From: Amaurobius ferox
Taxonomy: Eukaryota; Arthropoda; Arachnida; Araneae; Amaurobiidae
Assembly (NCBI GenBank): GCA_951213105.1
Contig: OX578137.1
Span: 60,896,736-60,960,735, forward strand
Length of the DNA: 64,000 nt
Reading direction: 5' to 3'
Translations under genes and position numbers: made by a program
The notes under the pieces: model-generated
What the model was told of the DNA's origin: nothing
Database searches by the model: none
The model's input: the letters and a program-made list of their open reading frames with translations, nothing else
Shown here: piece after piece, positions 43,946 through 55,900 of the stretch
How positions within the stretch are numbered: the stretch's first letter is position 1
Layout: each line of letters begins with the position of its first letter

Positions 43946-45188
43946 TTTCCTTTTCATTCTTGACAAATTTACTTTATTAATCAATGGTGTCAAATTACAA
44001 TAATGAATTGTAACAAGTGGTTCTAATGACTCACTACTCACTTACTGATTTAATCAAGTGGTGCTAATTTATTAAATTAGTAAATGAGTAGTGAATAATA
44101 ATGGTATAATATGACTCCAAATAAAAAGTATTTTAATAATATTAATTTATTTATTTGAATTTCAATCATAATATAATTGTTATTGCCTTAAACGGTGTGG
44201 CTAAGACACAAGCGGCGAGACATAAAAATAATTTTCGACCCAATATTTTGATACATACATATTAGGAGTTGAAAATCAGCATAGCAGGGATTCAGTATTT
44301 GCTTTCTTGTAAACATTATTAACACTTTTAACTTACTAAATGACCTAGCACATTTCACTTGCACGTAAAATAAAGCATGCTGTGGTGAATACCAAACTGT
44401 TTAAATTGTTTCTTTCGTTTAAAAAGACGTAGAAATCATGCCTTCGATTCTAGAAACACTCTGGGACAAATGGATTTAGAAAATTTTTATAAATCAAATT
44501 TATAGGCTTTTCCGAGTTAGAAATTAATATTAAGCAAATATACAGGTTGAGCCTCTTTGTTTAAAAAAGAGAATATGTAATACAGGCGAGTGGATTGCTT
44601 GAAAGTGCTGCAAAAATCTGTAGATCGAAGCTCTTCGTTTAAAAAAAAATAATTATGAAAATTATCCGAGTAGCTTCTATGGACAATCTCGGAACAGCTA
44701 GAAATTCGATATTTAAAAATAATTCGAACAATTTGAATTTGAACGTGTCCGCGTGTTAGTCAAGAATACTGGAAAGTGAAGAATATTGTAGGTTGTAGAT
44801 CTTTGTTTAAAAAATATTATGAAAATTGGCTAGTAAATATTGCGAATAAACGTGAAGCAGATATAAATTACATAATTCTAAAAAAAAAAAAGGTTAAAAT
44901 TTGAATTTGAATGCGTTTCTGTGGTAGTCGTACAACCCAGACCGTCCGATTTACCGGAAGGTGTAAGGTATTTGTTTGGATAAACGCGAAAGAGCCACCT
45001 AATTTAGACCAGAACCCAATAGGAGTGGCAACTATAAGGAACGAAGGCAGCTTTCTTGTTAATTTTTTTTATTTAACAAGAACATTTTCTGCTTCCTACA
45101 GGACAGCTAGATTTATTTATTCTTCAGTACAGTTGGGTGTATATTTTTATAGCATAGTAATGAAATACACCAATGGACAATTGGATAG
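43946..45188. other. Unassigned AT-rich stretch
   Basis: Contains an imperfect palindrome at about 44035-44100 (CTCACTACTCAC ... GAGTAGTGAAT) and a loosely repeated 'GATC(G)AAGCTCTTCGTTTAAAAAA' motif (44545, 44625, 44795). The 93-codon frame at 44911 has no domain. Confidence 0.4.
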
Positions 45189-45345
45189 TTAGGAAGTAGT
45201 AAGCAAGTAGTAAGCAAGTAGTAATTTTAGCAAGTAGTAAGCAAGTAGTAATTTTAGAAAGTAATAATCAAGTAGTAAGCAAGTAGTAATTTTAGAATGT
45301 AATAATCAAGTAGTAATTTTAGCAAGTAGTAAGCAAGTATTAATA
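45189..45345. repeat. Minisatellite of AGCAAGTAGTA/ATTTTAG units
   Basis: Alternating 11-bp (AAGTAGTAAGC) and 17-bp (AAGTAGTAATTTTAGCA) units with variants, about ten in total. Confidence 0.9.
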
Positions 45346-45689
45346 ATAAATCATGCATAACAATGAAACTGGGAAATATATGAATCGACATAAGGTTTAT
45401 ATATTAACCAAATCGTGGCTACAATTATTATTATATGTATAAATATGGGTTTGAAAAAATATGGCCATGCAAAAAAATTTTAATTCTTTTTTGTGCATAT
45501 ATATGCAAAATGAGAGTTGGTGAACGCTACTAACTGAATTGGAACATTCTAGTGTTAAATAAAAACAATGCACTTTGAACAAGGTGTTTAAAAATAAAAA
45601 TTCCAATTATTTATGAAGACAAGTTTCTAAAATTTTATTTCAACCATATTAAGATACTATCTATATTTCTTCAAACTACCCCAACTTCA

Positions 45690-46212
45690 TTGTCAGACAC
45701 GCATCATATTCATATCTTCCATCTACACGAACTCAAATAACTCAAGTTGTAGCAACCAAACCTGTAGACATTCTAGTCCAGTCACGCCTCCACCTGATGT
45801 GATATTCATAAACATATGTTGCAATTAGTGTCCAATTACCGCGTTCTTTGATTAATTAGACAAGCTTCAATGGCTGGCTTGTCTTGATCTAAGATAGAGT
45901 TATGCAAGATTCAAGTCGTTTGTCTTGCCCATCCCGTCCATTTTATCTTGATGAACAGGATGCATCCTAGAATTTTGATAAGTGCCTCTTGTCAGATCAC
46001 ACAGTGGGGCTGTTAATAACCATTAAGTTGTTACTTAATGTTAGTTAGTATCACGGTGCCGGTAATAGATTTTTAAACATGGTGTTTGGTCATAATATGT
46101 GTGATTATCATGTATAAAATGTTTGAAGAAAAATTTAATTCTGAGGTTTGCTAAACTTATAGCAATACTGTTAACAAATATAATTATGTTATATTTGGTT
46201 GTTCAGTGATAA
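45690..46212 (+). repeat. Duplicated ~510-bp non-coding block, copy 2
   Basis: See 43430-43945. The copies are about 2.26 kb apart and diverged by perhaps 25%. The most conserved core is TATTCATAAACATATGTTG and AATTAGTGTCCAATTAC. Confidence 0.65.
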
Positions 46213-46408
46213 TGTGTAACTTTGTGGGTCTCATTCGTTGATTTGATTTGTTATCAGTTGAAACTAGTGATGATTTTAACTGTAACATTACCTGCATTGA
46301 TTTATTGTATCCATAACTGTTAAATATTTTCTTTATCTTCTTGATATACTTTGTCATGTTAACCCACAACCGATATTTTCACTACTATTGAAATATTTTT
46401 ACAACTTT

Positions 46409-46411
<3 letters not shown>

Positions 46412-46491
<80 letters not shown>

Positions 46492-46515
46492 TTATTTTTA
46501 TTGTTTTGAGAAGTT

Positions 46516-46562
<47 letters not shown>
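46412..46562. repeat. (AT)n and (CA)n microsatellites
   Basis: AT run 46412-46487 and CA run about 46519-46555. They produce the trivial Y-I/H-T repeat frame at 46388. Confidence 0.97.
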
Positions 46563-46564
<2 letters not shown>

Positions 46565-46599
46565 GTTAATAAGTTTAAATTATCTGAATATTCTTAAAT

Positions 46600-47335
46600 T
46601 TCCAACTTTGTATCTTATATTAGCCTATTGTCATCATTCTCTTGTATTTGCATTACATGTATTCACATCAACTTAGATATTTGCCTCCATGCATTCTTTA
46701 TTTTTCACAACTTTTTATTACACAGCTTTTACTAGTGAATTTATCACATTTTATTCTTATTTGCAATACTCTTATTTATATCTCACGATTGGCAACAGTT
46801 GATCTCCAATTTTATCTCCTGCGAATGGCAACAGTAGTCTCGTTATTTATTGCTAGTTGCTCGTTTAGACAGAACATGTGCAGTATTATCTCAGGTGTCA
46901 TATTTTTATATTCCCATTTTATTTTTCAATCTTTTAGCGTGTAGTCCAAGTAGACGGAGTTGATAGATGTTATCTATCTCCGTCTTCAGAAACAAGCTTT
47001 TTTTGTTTATTTTGAATAGATACTTGGACCTGAAGAGAAAGCTTTTCAAAATGAATTCCTTTTTTTAAAGCTAGTGCTTTTCCACGTGGTTTTCTTTACT
47101 GCTTGGTTTATTTCTGTTCTTAAATAATTCGTATTCTCACCATTAATATATGTTGATTATATTTATCTTGATGACTGGATATATGCATTTTATTCTCCTC
47201 TTGATTGATGAATCATTATTTTTTAAATATTTTTACGCTGTTAGCTTATATTTTAAGTTATGGTTATTTGAGTTACAGCATCTCTCTAATCTATCAATGG
47301 AATTTCGTATTATATTATTTATATTTATATATTTC

Positions 47336-47340
<5 letters not shown>
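46600..47340 (+). repeat. PLE-type 3' tail, second copy
   Basis: Collinear with 24500-25096. It has a TGTAGTCCAAGTAGACGGAG hairpin with arm CTCCGTC (46942-46988) and outer arm TACTTGGAC (47017), then CCTGAAGAGAAAGC, GCTAGTGCTTTTC and ACGTGGTTTTCTTTA. It is bordered by AT runs on both sides, like the first copy. No RT coding sequence precedes it. Confidence 0.5.

Positions 47341-47390
<50 letters not shown>
47341..47390. repeat. (AT)n microsatellite
   Basis: AT run closing the tail segment. Confidence 0.97.
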
Positions 47391-47395
<5 letters not shown>

Positions 47396-48060
47396 TTCAT
47401 ATACAGAATATATTTGACATAGAACTAAAATAAAATGATACTCCGTTCCGCACAGAAAGATACACTGAGCCACTTTAAATGTGTAAGTAAATTTTGAAGG
47501 AGTATCTTTAATTTAGAAAAATTAATTAAATACAACAATCAATAAAATAGTAAATTAAATTAAATAGAAATAGTTGAAACTGTATTTTAAAACAACACAT
47601 ATTTTAAACTTTGTCCTATTTTGAATTAAATACTGTGTGCTGAATCTTTGCAATAAACCAATTTTTTTCACGTAGGGGAGACTAGGACGGAATGTATAGC
47701 AGGGTTACAGACTTTCAGGCCAGTCATAGTTTAATGTATGCTGTTATCTTCAATTAAATATGCTAAATGTAAACATTTAACCGTCTTCTTTCAATGTCTA
47801 GTCAGCCGTTGATCAAATCGAATGTGAACTTGTATTTTCTTTTGAAATGAGAGCTTTTTTAATAATCTTCCATACCACTTTTATTCTTTTACAACAGAAA
47901 TGTATTTTATTAAAAGTTTTACAGCAAATATTGAATGCGTGATATTATATTTTCTTATTAATTTCCATTTTCAGTAAAAAATAAATCGAAACATTGGTTT
48001 GCGTAGCGTGCTTTTTAAAAACATTCCTAATCAAAGCGGAAAGGATCATAATAAAATGAC
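47391..48060. other. Unassigned AT-rich stretch
   Basis: Nothing recognised. Confidence 0.4.
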
Positions 48061-48716
48061 TTTATAAACACACCTCATATGAGTTCAGGATATTGTTCCA
48101 CAACTAAAGAAGTGGCAGCACCTCCAAACCATCAGTTACAGGTGGCTATCAACGAAGCTTCATCACAACCTCCTATAATTAAGAAAAATCTAAAATCTCG
48201 TGGCTTTAAAAAATTATCTTACATCATGGCCTACAGTTTTTGATAAAACCAATATGGTTCTTTATGTCTCTCATGGATACCATCTTATGTTGCCCTGTAT
48301 GGAAATGAGATCGCTGATTTGCTCATAAAAGTGGATTGCGCATCGAATATTTAAGTAGATAATAATCTAAGAAATATGTTTCCTATTCAAATCGAAAGCA
48401 GACAAAACTTGGAATGCATCCCCAATTCATATTTGGTTCCAGCTAAACGTCTTGGTTTGACTTTACAGTTCAAAGGCTCTAGACTGCTTCAGATCGCTTT
48501 GGTAAGACTTAGGAATGGTCACACTAAACCCATGAAACACGTTGATGGAGTAAAGACCTTTCCATCTTGTGTGTGTTTTGTTCCTGCTACTACACCTCAC
48601 ATCTTTGATTGCATCGGTGTCTCGATATGGCATTTTAGACGATCAAGAGGATGTTTCTGGCCTCCTTTTACAACATGGTATGTTGGACTTGGTATAGCTC
48701 AGATGATTCCTTGACC
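48061..48716 (+). pseudogene. Non-LTR retrotransposon RNase H and C-terminal fragment
   Basis: Around 48265-48345 the plus strand reads 'W-I-P-S-Y-V-A-L-Y-G-N-E-I-A-D-L-L', the RNase H motif W-x-P-S-H-x-G-x-x-G-N-E-x-A-D, with Y for H and A for G. After a stop the frame 48376-48714 continues with 'Y-L-V-P-A-K-R-L-G-L-T-L', 'A-L-V-R-L-R-N-G-H-T-K-P-M-K', 'F-P-S-C-V-C' and 'H-I-F-D-C'. This is a C-terminal, zinc-knuckle-like tail typical of Jockey/I-like retroelements in spiders. No RT or endonuclease remains. Different from the element at 14151. Confidence 0.8.
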
Positions 48717-49279
48717 AAGGGGATTAGTGAAAAACTAAAAACAGAAAGTAGATGCATTGACGAATTCTCCACTTAAACTGCCAGAAATTAAGGATAAAAG
48801 CACAGAATGAAAACAAAAACATAAAAAAGTAAATGTTCTATTCAAAAGAAAAAAGTACAAAACACAGGACTCACAAGGGCCTCTGTATCCCTAACTTAAG
48901 GGGGATATAGGGCCATTTACGTGACTTTACATTTTATTTGTTTTGCAGAGATATAAAAAGAAATTAAATCTCATAACAATTTTAAATAAAGTATTGTATA
49001 ATAGTTTTATTTTATTTTCACTGTTGTTTGCATTTGAGATATAATTTGGCTTTTCTTACCAGAATCTCTGTCCACCAATCTCCTTTACAAGAGAAAAACT
49101 CGTACAAATTATTGAAGGAGGCAATAAATTTATCCAAAAGGATGTAGATTGAAATGGGACGGAAAATAGGAAAATAACTCGGTCTGACTCACTGCTTGAT
49201 TAGATTTCTAAAATCGATCTAAATTAATCGCCTTCGGGGAACAGGGGAAGCATTTGAGAAGAACACGTATAGGGTTTCA
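48717..49279. other. Unassigned AT-rich stretch
   Basis: Nothing recognised. Confidence 0.4.
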
Positions 49280-49985
49280 AATGTATTTACCTTAATTTAT
49301 GAAAATATTATATTTTTACTACGGTTTATTTAACTTAACCTAGTGTTTGTTTGTTTGTCAGTGGAATTCAAATTTTGAGGCTCTAACTAATAAAATTCTA
49401 TTCATCTAAAATGAAATTTAGTATGTCGTTGTCTTTTGTGGTATATTTTATTTCCTTTGATTTTCAACTGTATCGGGCCAAGCCTACCCATCCTGGGCTC
49501 ATTATAAGAATGCACTTATTTGGGGGGAATAGCTCCAAAACTGGAGCAGATAGGAGGCTCAAATTTGATACGTCGTTGTCTTTTTAACGGTACTTGCTGA
49601 TTCTCTGGATTTCGAATTTTATTAGGCTATCTTTGTGCTGGGCCTGCCATAGGAATGCACACGTTTTTGCGAATAACTCGAAAATCGAAGCAGCTAGAAA
49701 GCCCACATTTGGTATGTCTTTATTTTTTTGGTATATTTTAATTTTTGGTATTTTGAACCTTATCGGGATAGCTCGTTCTGGATTCTCCATAGGAATGTAC
49801 TCATTTTTCGGAAATAACCCGAGATCCAGTGTAGCTCGAAAGATCATATTTGGCATGCCACTGTGTTTCGGGGTACATTTTACATATAAAGTCCAAAATT
49901 AGAATATAGTTATTTTTCATATATTTAAGTTACATACATTTTAATAAATGCATTTTAAGTTACATACAAAACACAGAAGGGTGTA
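49280..49985 (+). repeat. Family with ~140-bp internal tandem units (copy 2)
   Basis: Units anchored at 49421, 49567, 49711 and 49853 (GGTATGTCGTTGTC and variants) with TTATCGGGATAGCTCGTTCT-type and AGGAATGTACTCATTTTTCG-type inner parts. Collinear with 29100-29745. Ends right at a family G outer end. Confidence 0.7.
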
Positions 49986-49992
49986 TTTTGAA

Positions 49993-51630
49993 CAAGAAAG
50001 ATCAATCATGCATAAAGCATTGATTATGAAACATTTTCCAACTTCAATGCAATTTTATACAAACATCTCAAAAATGCGATACATTCCTCGGTAATATTTT
50101 TAAAATTATCACAATACTACATCAACTTATTATATTTGGAAATTTCATCGAAAACAAATGAACTTTATTCAAATGACGTTATCGAAATATAAATCGCCTC
50201 TATATAAAAGCAGCATTTCATTCATAAACATTTTTCCAATCGTTTCATTCATCCCAATACTATAATAAATTATTTTATTTAAAAATGTGAACAAGAAAGA
50301 TCAATCATGCTTAAAGCATTGATTATGAAACACTTTCCAACTTCAATGCAATTTTATTTAACCATCTCTAAAATGCAATACATTCCTCGGTAATATTTTA
50401 AAACTTATCAAAACACTACATTAATTTATTATATTTAAAAACATAAACCTTCATCGAAAAAACTGAACTTCATTCAAATGACGGCATTGAAATATAAATT
50501 GCCTTGTTTGAACATCTTTAAAATGCGATACATTCCTCGGCAATATTTTTAAAATTATCATAATACTACAATAATTTATTATATTTGAAAACTTCATGGC
50601 AAATAACTAAAATTTATTCAAATGACATTATAGAAAAAATAACACGCCTGGCTCTCTCTATAAAAGCAGCATTTCATTCATAAACATTTTCCCATTCATG
50701 TCATTCATCACAGTACTAAAATAATTTATTTTATTTAAAAACTTAAGACCATGGAGCTACAAGTAATTAAGCACTATGCTTAAAACTTCTTTACCGAAAA
50801 AAATCTTAAACTGAAAAACATCGTCCTTCCCTCTGTAAAATCAATGAATATTTCATTCATATCAGCTATGCAGACTCCATGAGCTAAATAATTTTGCGTT
50901 AAAGAAATACAGCAATTCTTATACAACTCATTCTACATATTTTGCTGTTTACATATTACTTAAGTGAAAAATAGGCTTCGTAGTAGAAATAATCAAATTT
51001 GGATGAGTATTTAAATTCAAATATATTGTAATTGCGTTGTTTCAGTATGAAGATGCACAGAATTTAAGCAAAAATAAAGTGGTTTTAGAACGGATACAAC
51101 ATTCAATATGACTTAAAAAGAACTTTAAAAATCACGATTTTGAGACAAAATAATGCCATATATCATTTTGAAGTGGATCACGTGATCTTTTTATATCATG
51201 ATCACCTGATCGCGTCATATAAGAAGTGTAATTTTTATTTTAATTTTTATTTTAAAAACTGCTGAATATATTTCGCTGAATTTTTTTTTATATATTTTAT
51301 GGAACAATTTGAATATTACCTAAAATTTTCGAAGCAAATTGTGAATTTTAAATCCGCTAAAAATTGTTTGAAAAATTAGGTCCCATAGGGCTCAATGCAT
51401 AACATTTTTTCAACCCGGGTTCAATCCAAAACTAATTGGGTGATATTATTAATTTATATTCCCATAGGTCCTACAGACCGTCTGAACAACATACTACAGA
51501 CCGTCTGAACAACATACTAAAATTTCATTTTGATTAAGTCATTTTTACGGCAGTTATCGTGCTAACGGACAGACAGACAGAATGAACAAAGTCATAAACA
51601 CTTTTCAACTTTGTTGTAAAGTTTTAAAAA
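49993..51630 (+). repeat. Family G arm (+) with three nested heads
   Basis: Outer ends occur in series: CAAGAAAGATCAATCATGCA at 49993, ACAAGAAAGATCAATCATGC at 50291, and a third partial head from about 50512. Only the last continues to the (GACA)n end (51570-51580) and AAAGTTTTAAAA (51630). TATAAAAG occurs at 50206 and 50659, and ATGGAG at 50751. A 25-bp block (CTACAGACCGTCTGAACAAC and neighbours) is tandemly doubled at about 51470-51520. Confidence 0.75.
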
Positions 51631-52165
51631 TTGTTATCTACCATATTTATTTTAAAATGTGAAAACTTTCTCATATATAAAAAAATTTAACACTTGGAAA
51701 GATATTTATTATATAATATATCTCTTTTTTCTTTCTGGAGGATATAACGAGAGTCAGAATTTAATTGAATCTGTTTTTCTCCCTATATTAAATATATTTT
51801 TAAAAAAACTACTTAACATATTTCACTGAACTTTTTTTTATATATTTTATGGGATAATTTAAATATTTCCTAAAATTTTCGAAGCAATTTGTGAATTTTA
51901 AATTTGCTTAAAAAATGTTTGAAACATTATATACCATAGGGTTCAATGTATCTCATTTTTTCAACCCGGGTTCAATAAAAAACTAATTGGGTAATATTAT
52001 TCATTTATATTCCCAAAGGTCCGACAGACCGTCTGAAAAACATTCTAAAATTTCATTTTGATAAAGCCATTTTTACGACAGTTATCGTACTAACGGACAG
52101 ACAGACAGACACACAGAATAAACAAAGTCATAAACACTTTCAACTATGTTGTAAAGTGTTAAAAA
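51631..52165 (+). repeat. Family G variant (short subfamily), plus
   Basis: Starts TTGTTATCTACCATATTTAT, passes TTTCTTTCTGGAGGATATAA and TCAGAATTTAATTGAATCTG, then joins the common family G part to GACAGACAGACAGACACACA and TTGTAAAGTGTTAAAAA. Counterpart of 12083-12638. It directly follows another plus arm, so two family members lie head-to-tail. Confidence 0.7.
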
Positions 52166-52410
52166 CTGTGTTTTTAATACACTCTTTAAAACTGCCCGAT
52201 ACTTCCGATTTAACTTTCCCGATACTGAACTCTCTCCTGAACCTCTCTTTACATGTCCTGCCACTTTGGCAGCACTTCAAAACATTGTGGAATTTCCACA
52301 GGAGATGCTCTACTCCCATAGAAGGATTGCGATTGCCAGGGTCGTGGTCTTCGCTCATGGATCTATTTAAGCGACTGACTCGTGTGGGCACGACACCACC
52401 ACTACCAAAA
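52166..52410 (-). other. Coding-like segment trapped between family G ends
   Basis: About 245 bases between the (GACA)n ends of facing family G copies. GC is near 46% by eye against about 30% around it. On the minus strand one frame is open throughout (from within the left arm to 52140), reading 'S-R-L-N-R-S-M-S-E-D-H-D-P-G-N-R-N-P' and 'E-H-L-L-W-K-F-H-N-V-L-K-C-C-Q-S-G-R-T-C-K'. I do not recognise the protein. It may be a captured host exon fragment. Confidence 0.35.
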
Positions 52411-52458
52411 CTTTTAACACTTTACATTAAAGTTGAAAGTGTTTATGACTTTGTTCAT

Positions 52459-52496
<38 letters not shown>

Positions 52497-53729
52497 CGTT
52501 AGCACGATAACTGCCGTAAAAATGACTTAATCAAAATGAAATTTTAGTATGTTGTTCAGACGGTCTGTAGAACCCATGGGAGTATAAATGAATAATATCA
52601 CCCAATCAGTTTTGGATTGAACCCGGGTCGAAAAAATGAAATACATTGAGCCCTATGGGACCTAGTTTTTCAAACATTTTTTTAGCGGATTTAAAATTCA
52701 CAAATTGCTTCGAAAATTTCAGGTAATAGTCAAATTGTTCCATAAAATATATAAAAAAAATTCAGCGAAATATATTCAGTAGTTTTTTAAATTAAAATAA
52801 TAATTACACCTCTTATATGAAACGATCACGTGACCATGATATGAAACGATCACATGACCCACTTCAAAATGATATATGGCATCCATCTTGTTTCAAAATC
52901 GTGATTTTTTTAAGTTCTTTTTAATTCATATTGAGTGTTATGTCCGTCCTAAAACTATTTTATTTTTGCTTAAATTCTGTGCATCTACATACTGAAACAA
53001 CGCAATGACAATATATTTGAGTTTAAATGCTCATCTAAATTTGATTATTTCTACAACTAAGCCTATTTTTCACCTATGTAAAATGTAAACAGCAAAATAT
53101 ATAGAATGAGTTGTATTAGAATTCCTGTATTTTTTTAACACAAAATAATTTAGTCCATGGAGTCTGCATAGCTGATATGAATGAAATATTAATTGATTTC
53201 ATAAAGAGAAGGACGATTTTTTTCGATGAAGTTTCAAGCATAGAGTTTAATGTTTTGTAGCTCCATGGTCTTAAACAAAATGTTTAAATAAAATAAATTA
53301 TTATAGTATTGTGATGAATGAAATGAATGGGGGAAAGTTATGAATGAAATCCTGTTTTTATAGAGAGATCCAGGCGTGTTATTTTTTCTATGACGTCATT
53401 TGAATTAATTTCAGTTGTTTTCGATGAAGTTTTCAAATATAATAAATTATCGTAGTATTATGATAATTCTAAAACTATTACCGAGGAATGTATAACATTT
53501 TAGAGATGTTTAAACCAGGCAATTTATATTTCAATGCCGTCATTTGAATGAAGTTCATTTTTTTCGATGAAGGTTTAAGTTTTCAAATATAATAAATTAA
53601 TGCAGTATTGTGATAAGTTTCAAAATATTGCCAAGGAATGTATTGCATTTTAGACTTGTTTAAATAAACTTGCATTGAAGTTGGAAAGTGTTTCATAATC
53701 AATGCTTTAAGCATGATTGATCTTTCTTG
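52411..53729 (-). repeat. Family G arm (-)
   Basis: Begins TTTTAACACTTTACATTAAA, (TGTC)n at about 52460-52495 and CCGTTAGCACGATAACTGCC, and ends AGCATGATTGATCTTTCTTG. It carries the outer ~190-bp duplication and the minus-strand TGACGTCA / TATAAAAAC block (about 53360-53400). Closest relative is 28001-29062. Confidence 0.78.
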
Positions 53730-53872
53730 TTTTTTCTTTCTCTCGGAGAGCGGAGGAGCGGAGGCCCCGTTTAAACTCGCAAACTGAGCGAACGGGATCG
53801 TTTCGCCAACCGTGGATCGTTTTTCGTGACGTCACTAGTTTGACTGCCACGGCCATCTCTCGAGCGAAGGCC
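53730..53872. other. GC-rich cassette between two family G ends
   Basis: About 140 bases at roughly 57% GC: CTCTCGGAGAGCGGAGGAGC, ACGGGATCGTTTCGCCAACC, TTTTTCGTGACGTCACTAGT and CACGGCCATCTCTCGAGCGA. TGACGTCA is again present. It is flanked left by a family G outer end and right by a deleted family G copy. Origin unknown. Confidence 0.4.
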
Positions 53873-53987
53873 CCGATTGAACCCGGTTTGAAAAAATGAA
53901 ATACATTTTAGAGATGTTTAAATAAAATTGCATTGAAGTTGGAAAGTATTTCATAATCAATGCTTTATGCATGATTGATCTTTCTTG
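53873..53987 (-). repeat. Family G deletion derivative (115 bp)
   Basis: Joins GATTGAACCCGGTTTGAAAA...AATACATT from the inner part of the family directly to TTTTAGAGATGTTTAAATAA...TTTCTTG of the outer end. In full copies these are about 1 kb apart and both contain ATACATT, so the junction fits microhomology-mediated deletion. Confidence 0.7.
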
Positions 53988-55554
53988 TTTATTTTTACTT
54001 GAGTGCATCTTGCAGGGTATACAATAATTACATAGTTAGCTGGAATGCCCAGCTTCTTTTCGCGATATTTTTAATTTGAATTTTTTTATTTGCATATTAA
54101 TTTTAGTATATTGAGAATTACCAAATTTAAGTTTTAAAAAGAAATATATATATATTTTTTCCTTTAAACTTAAAGTCAATAATAAACAATATTAACATAA
54201 ACATAGTAAACAATTTTTATCGCTTTATTACCGATCATCAAGCTTTTTTTGCTGCCTGTTCAGTATGCGATGTTATGTTTCAAGTTAACCATCAATCAAT
54301 ATTATCTGCGGTTTATTGTGTGGTCTTGTTTCCATTCATCTACAAGATAAATCTGGTTTCATGTGTGTGACTCTTCTATGTACGTAAAATGCTAACGTAA
54401 ATACACCGTGGAAGCTACAGCTGGATATTTATTCAGATTTTGATTCATACGTTTGCGCACATTCACTAGGTTCCTATAGTAACAGAATTAATTTTGAAAA
54501 TCAATTTAAAATACATTTTACAATTAATTCATGCGTCAAATGCTGCCCACATATTTCCGCGTTATACTTAATTACTTTGTACACTTTCCCTTTATTCGCT
54601 GAATAAAATGATTTTGCATTTCTGTACTCAATCCTAAACTAGTATATTTCTGACCTAGTATTTTGGTAATGTACGTAATATACTGCCCTTTCCATGTGCA
54701 AGTGCAAAAGACAAGCTGGTAGAAAACATTAAATAAGAGTACGAACTTATGGCTAACGAGACAAAAACCCAAATTAGATGGGAAATGCGAAAATATCTCC
54801 TACTGAGTCACTGCTTGATTGAATTTCTAAAGGTGATTTCGAAATAATTTCCTTGGGGGACGGTAAAGGATTGCAGCTAGGATTCAAGACATTTTACAAT
54901 CAGAGAGCACCCAAAATATAAATTCTCTTAGCAGCTTCTTAAAAAGTATGAAATGTAAGTTACACTTTTCATACCTAAATTTTCGAAATTGAGCATACTC
55001 AACCGCAAACACAACACCATACCTAAGAGCGCATCAAGTTGAGAGCGAGTAACACGATAGTGACATTTAGTCTAGTTTGTGATTTTGAGCACTAAAATAA
55101 GGTATTTGGTATTTGAGTTAAAAATTTATGTTATTGAAAATCATATAACTAATGATAATGATATATATATTTTTCATTTCATGAGAAAATTTTAAGGAAT
55201 TTATATAATATTTTACAATTTTTGCGAGCAGCATTAGAATTTAAGGACACACGATACCTTGTGTGGGGAAAAAGGCATGGAATTCAAAAATAAACCAGTG
55301 AATCTATTAGAAGATGTGGGGGAACACGAGGATAGTTTCGAAAATCTGTTTATTTGTATTAAGGGCAAGAAGTGGCTGAAACTCCTTACGCCATCTAATC
55401 ATCCATCACCTTCCTACAAAGAAAATAACAGTTGAGGACTACGCTTTCTTTACCGAAGTTACCAGGAAGGAATAGGGGCTTGGTAAATAAGGGGAGGGGG
55501 GGGTCAGAAACAGACATGAAATGAAACTAGAAAAGAGATTTCGCACTAAACTAT
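53988..55554. other. Unassigned stretch
   Basis: No recognised element. A G-run lies at 55490-55502. The frames found are short and featureless. Confidence 0.4.
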
Positions 55555-55900
55555 AGGAAAACTGTGGTAGGTTTCTAAAAATACACCAAATCATGCATGA
55601 ATTCCATTTCATGCTCTCATTCGAGTGAAAAACTTTAATATGTATATATGAAAATATAATAATATTTGAAAAACCACATTGAACGAGTCACCTATTTTCA
55701 GAATGATATTAGAGAGCAGGTTGAGACCATGAAGTAGATGGTAAGATAAGCTAAGATAGCTTCCTAGAAATGCACGAAACCATAATTTCTTTTACTTGTT
55801 CTCAACCGAGAGAAAACTATAATATATATCAAAATGCAATAAACATATTTTGAAAACTACACCGGAGGAGTCATCTATTTTCAGCATATGAACATCCCGT
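55555..55900. repeat. Imperfect tandem duplication, ~210-bp period
   Basis: Two units: TTTCTAAAAATACACCAAAT ... CGAGTCACCTATTTTCAGAA (55570-55700) and TTCCTAGAAATGCACGAAAC ... GGAGTCATCTATTTTCAGCA (55760-55888). Confidence 0.6.

Noticed and set aside
46388..46597. Open frame of Y-I and H-T repeats
   Set aside because: Translation of (AT)n and (CA)n microsatellites. The same applies to the frames at 47150-47422.
52156..52530. 124-codon plus-strand frame
   Set aside because: Runs through a family G end and its TCTG microsatellite; the opposite strand of the trapped segment looks more coding-like.
53717..53899. 60-codon frame through the GC-rich cassette as a gene
   Set aside because: Starts in the family G end and stops in the next one; no recognisable protein.
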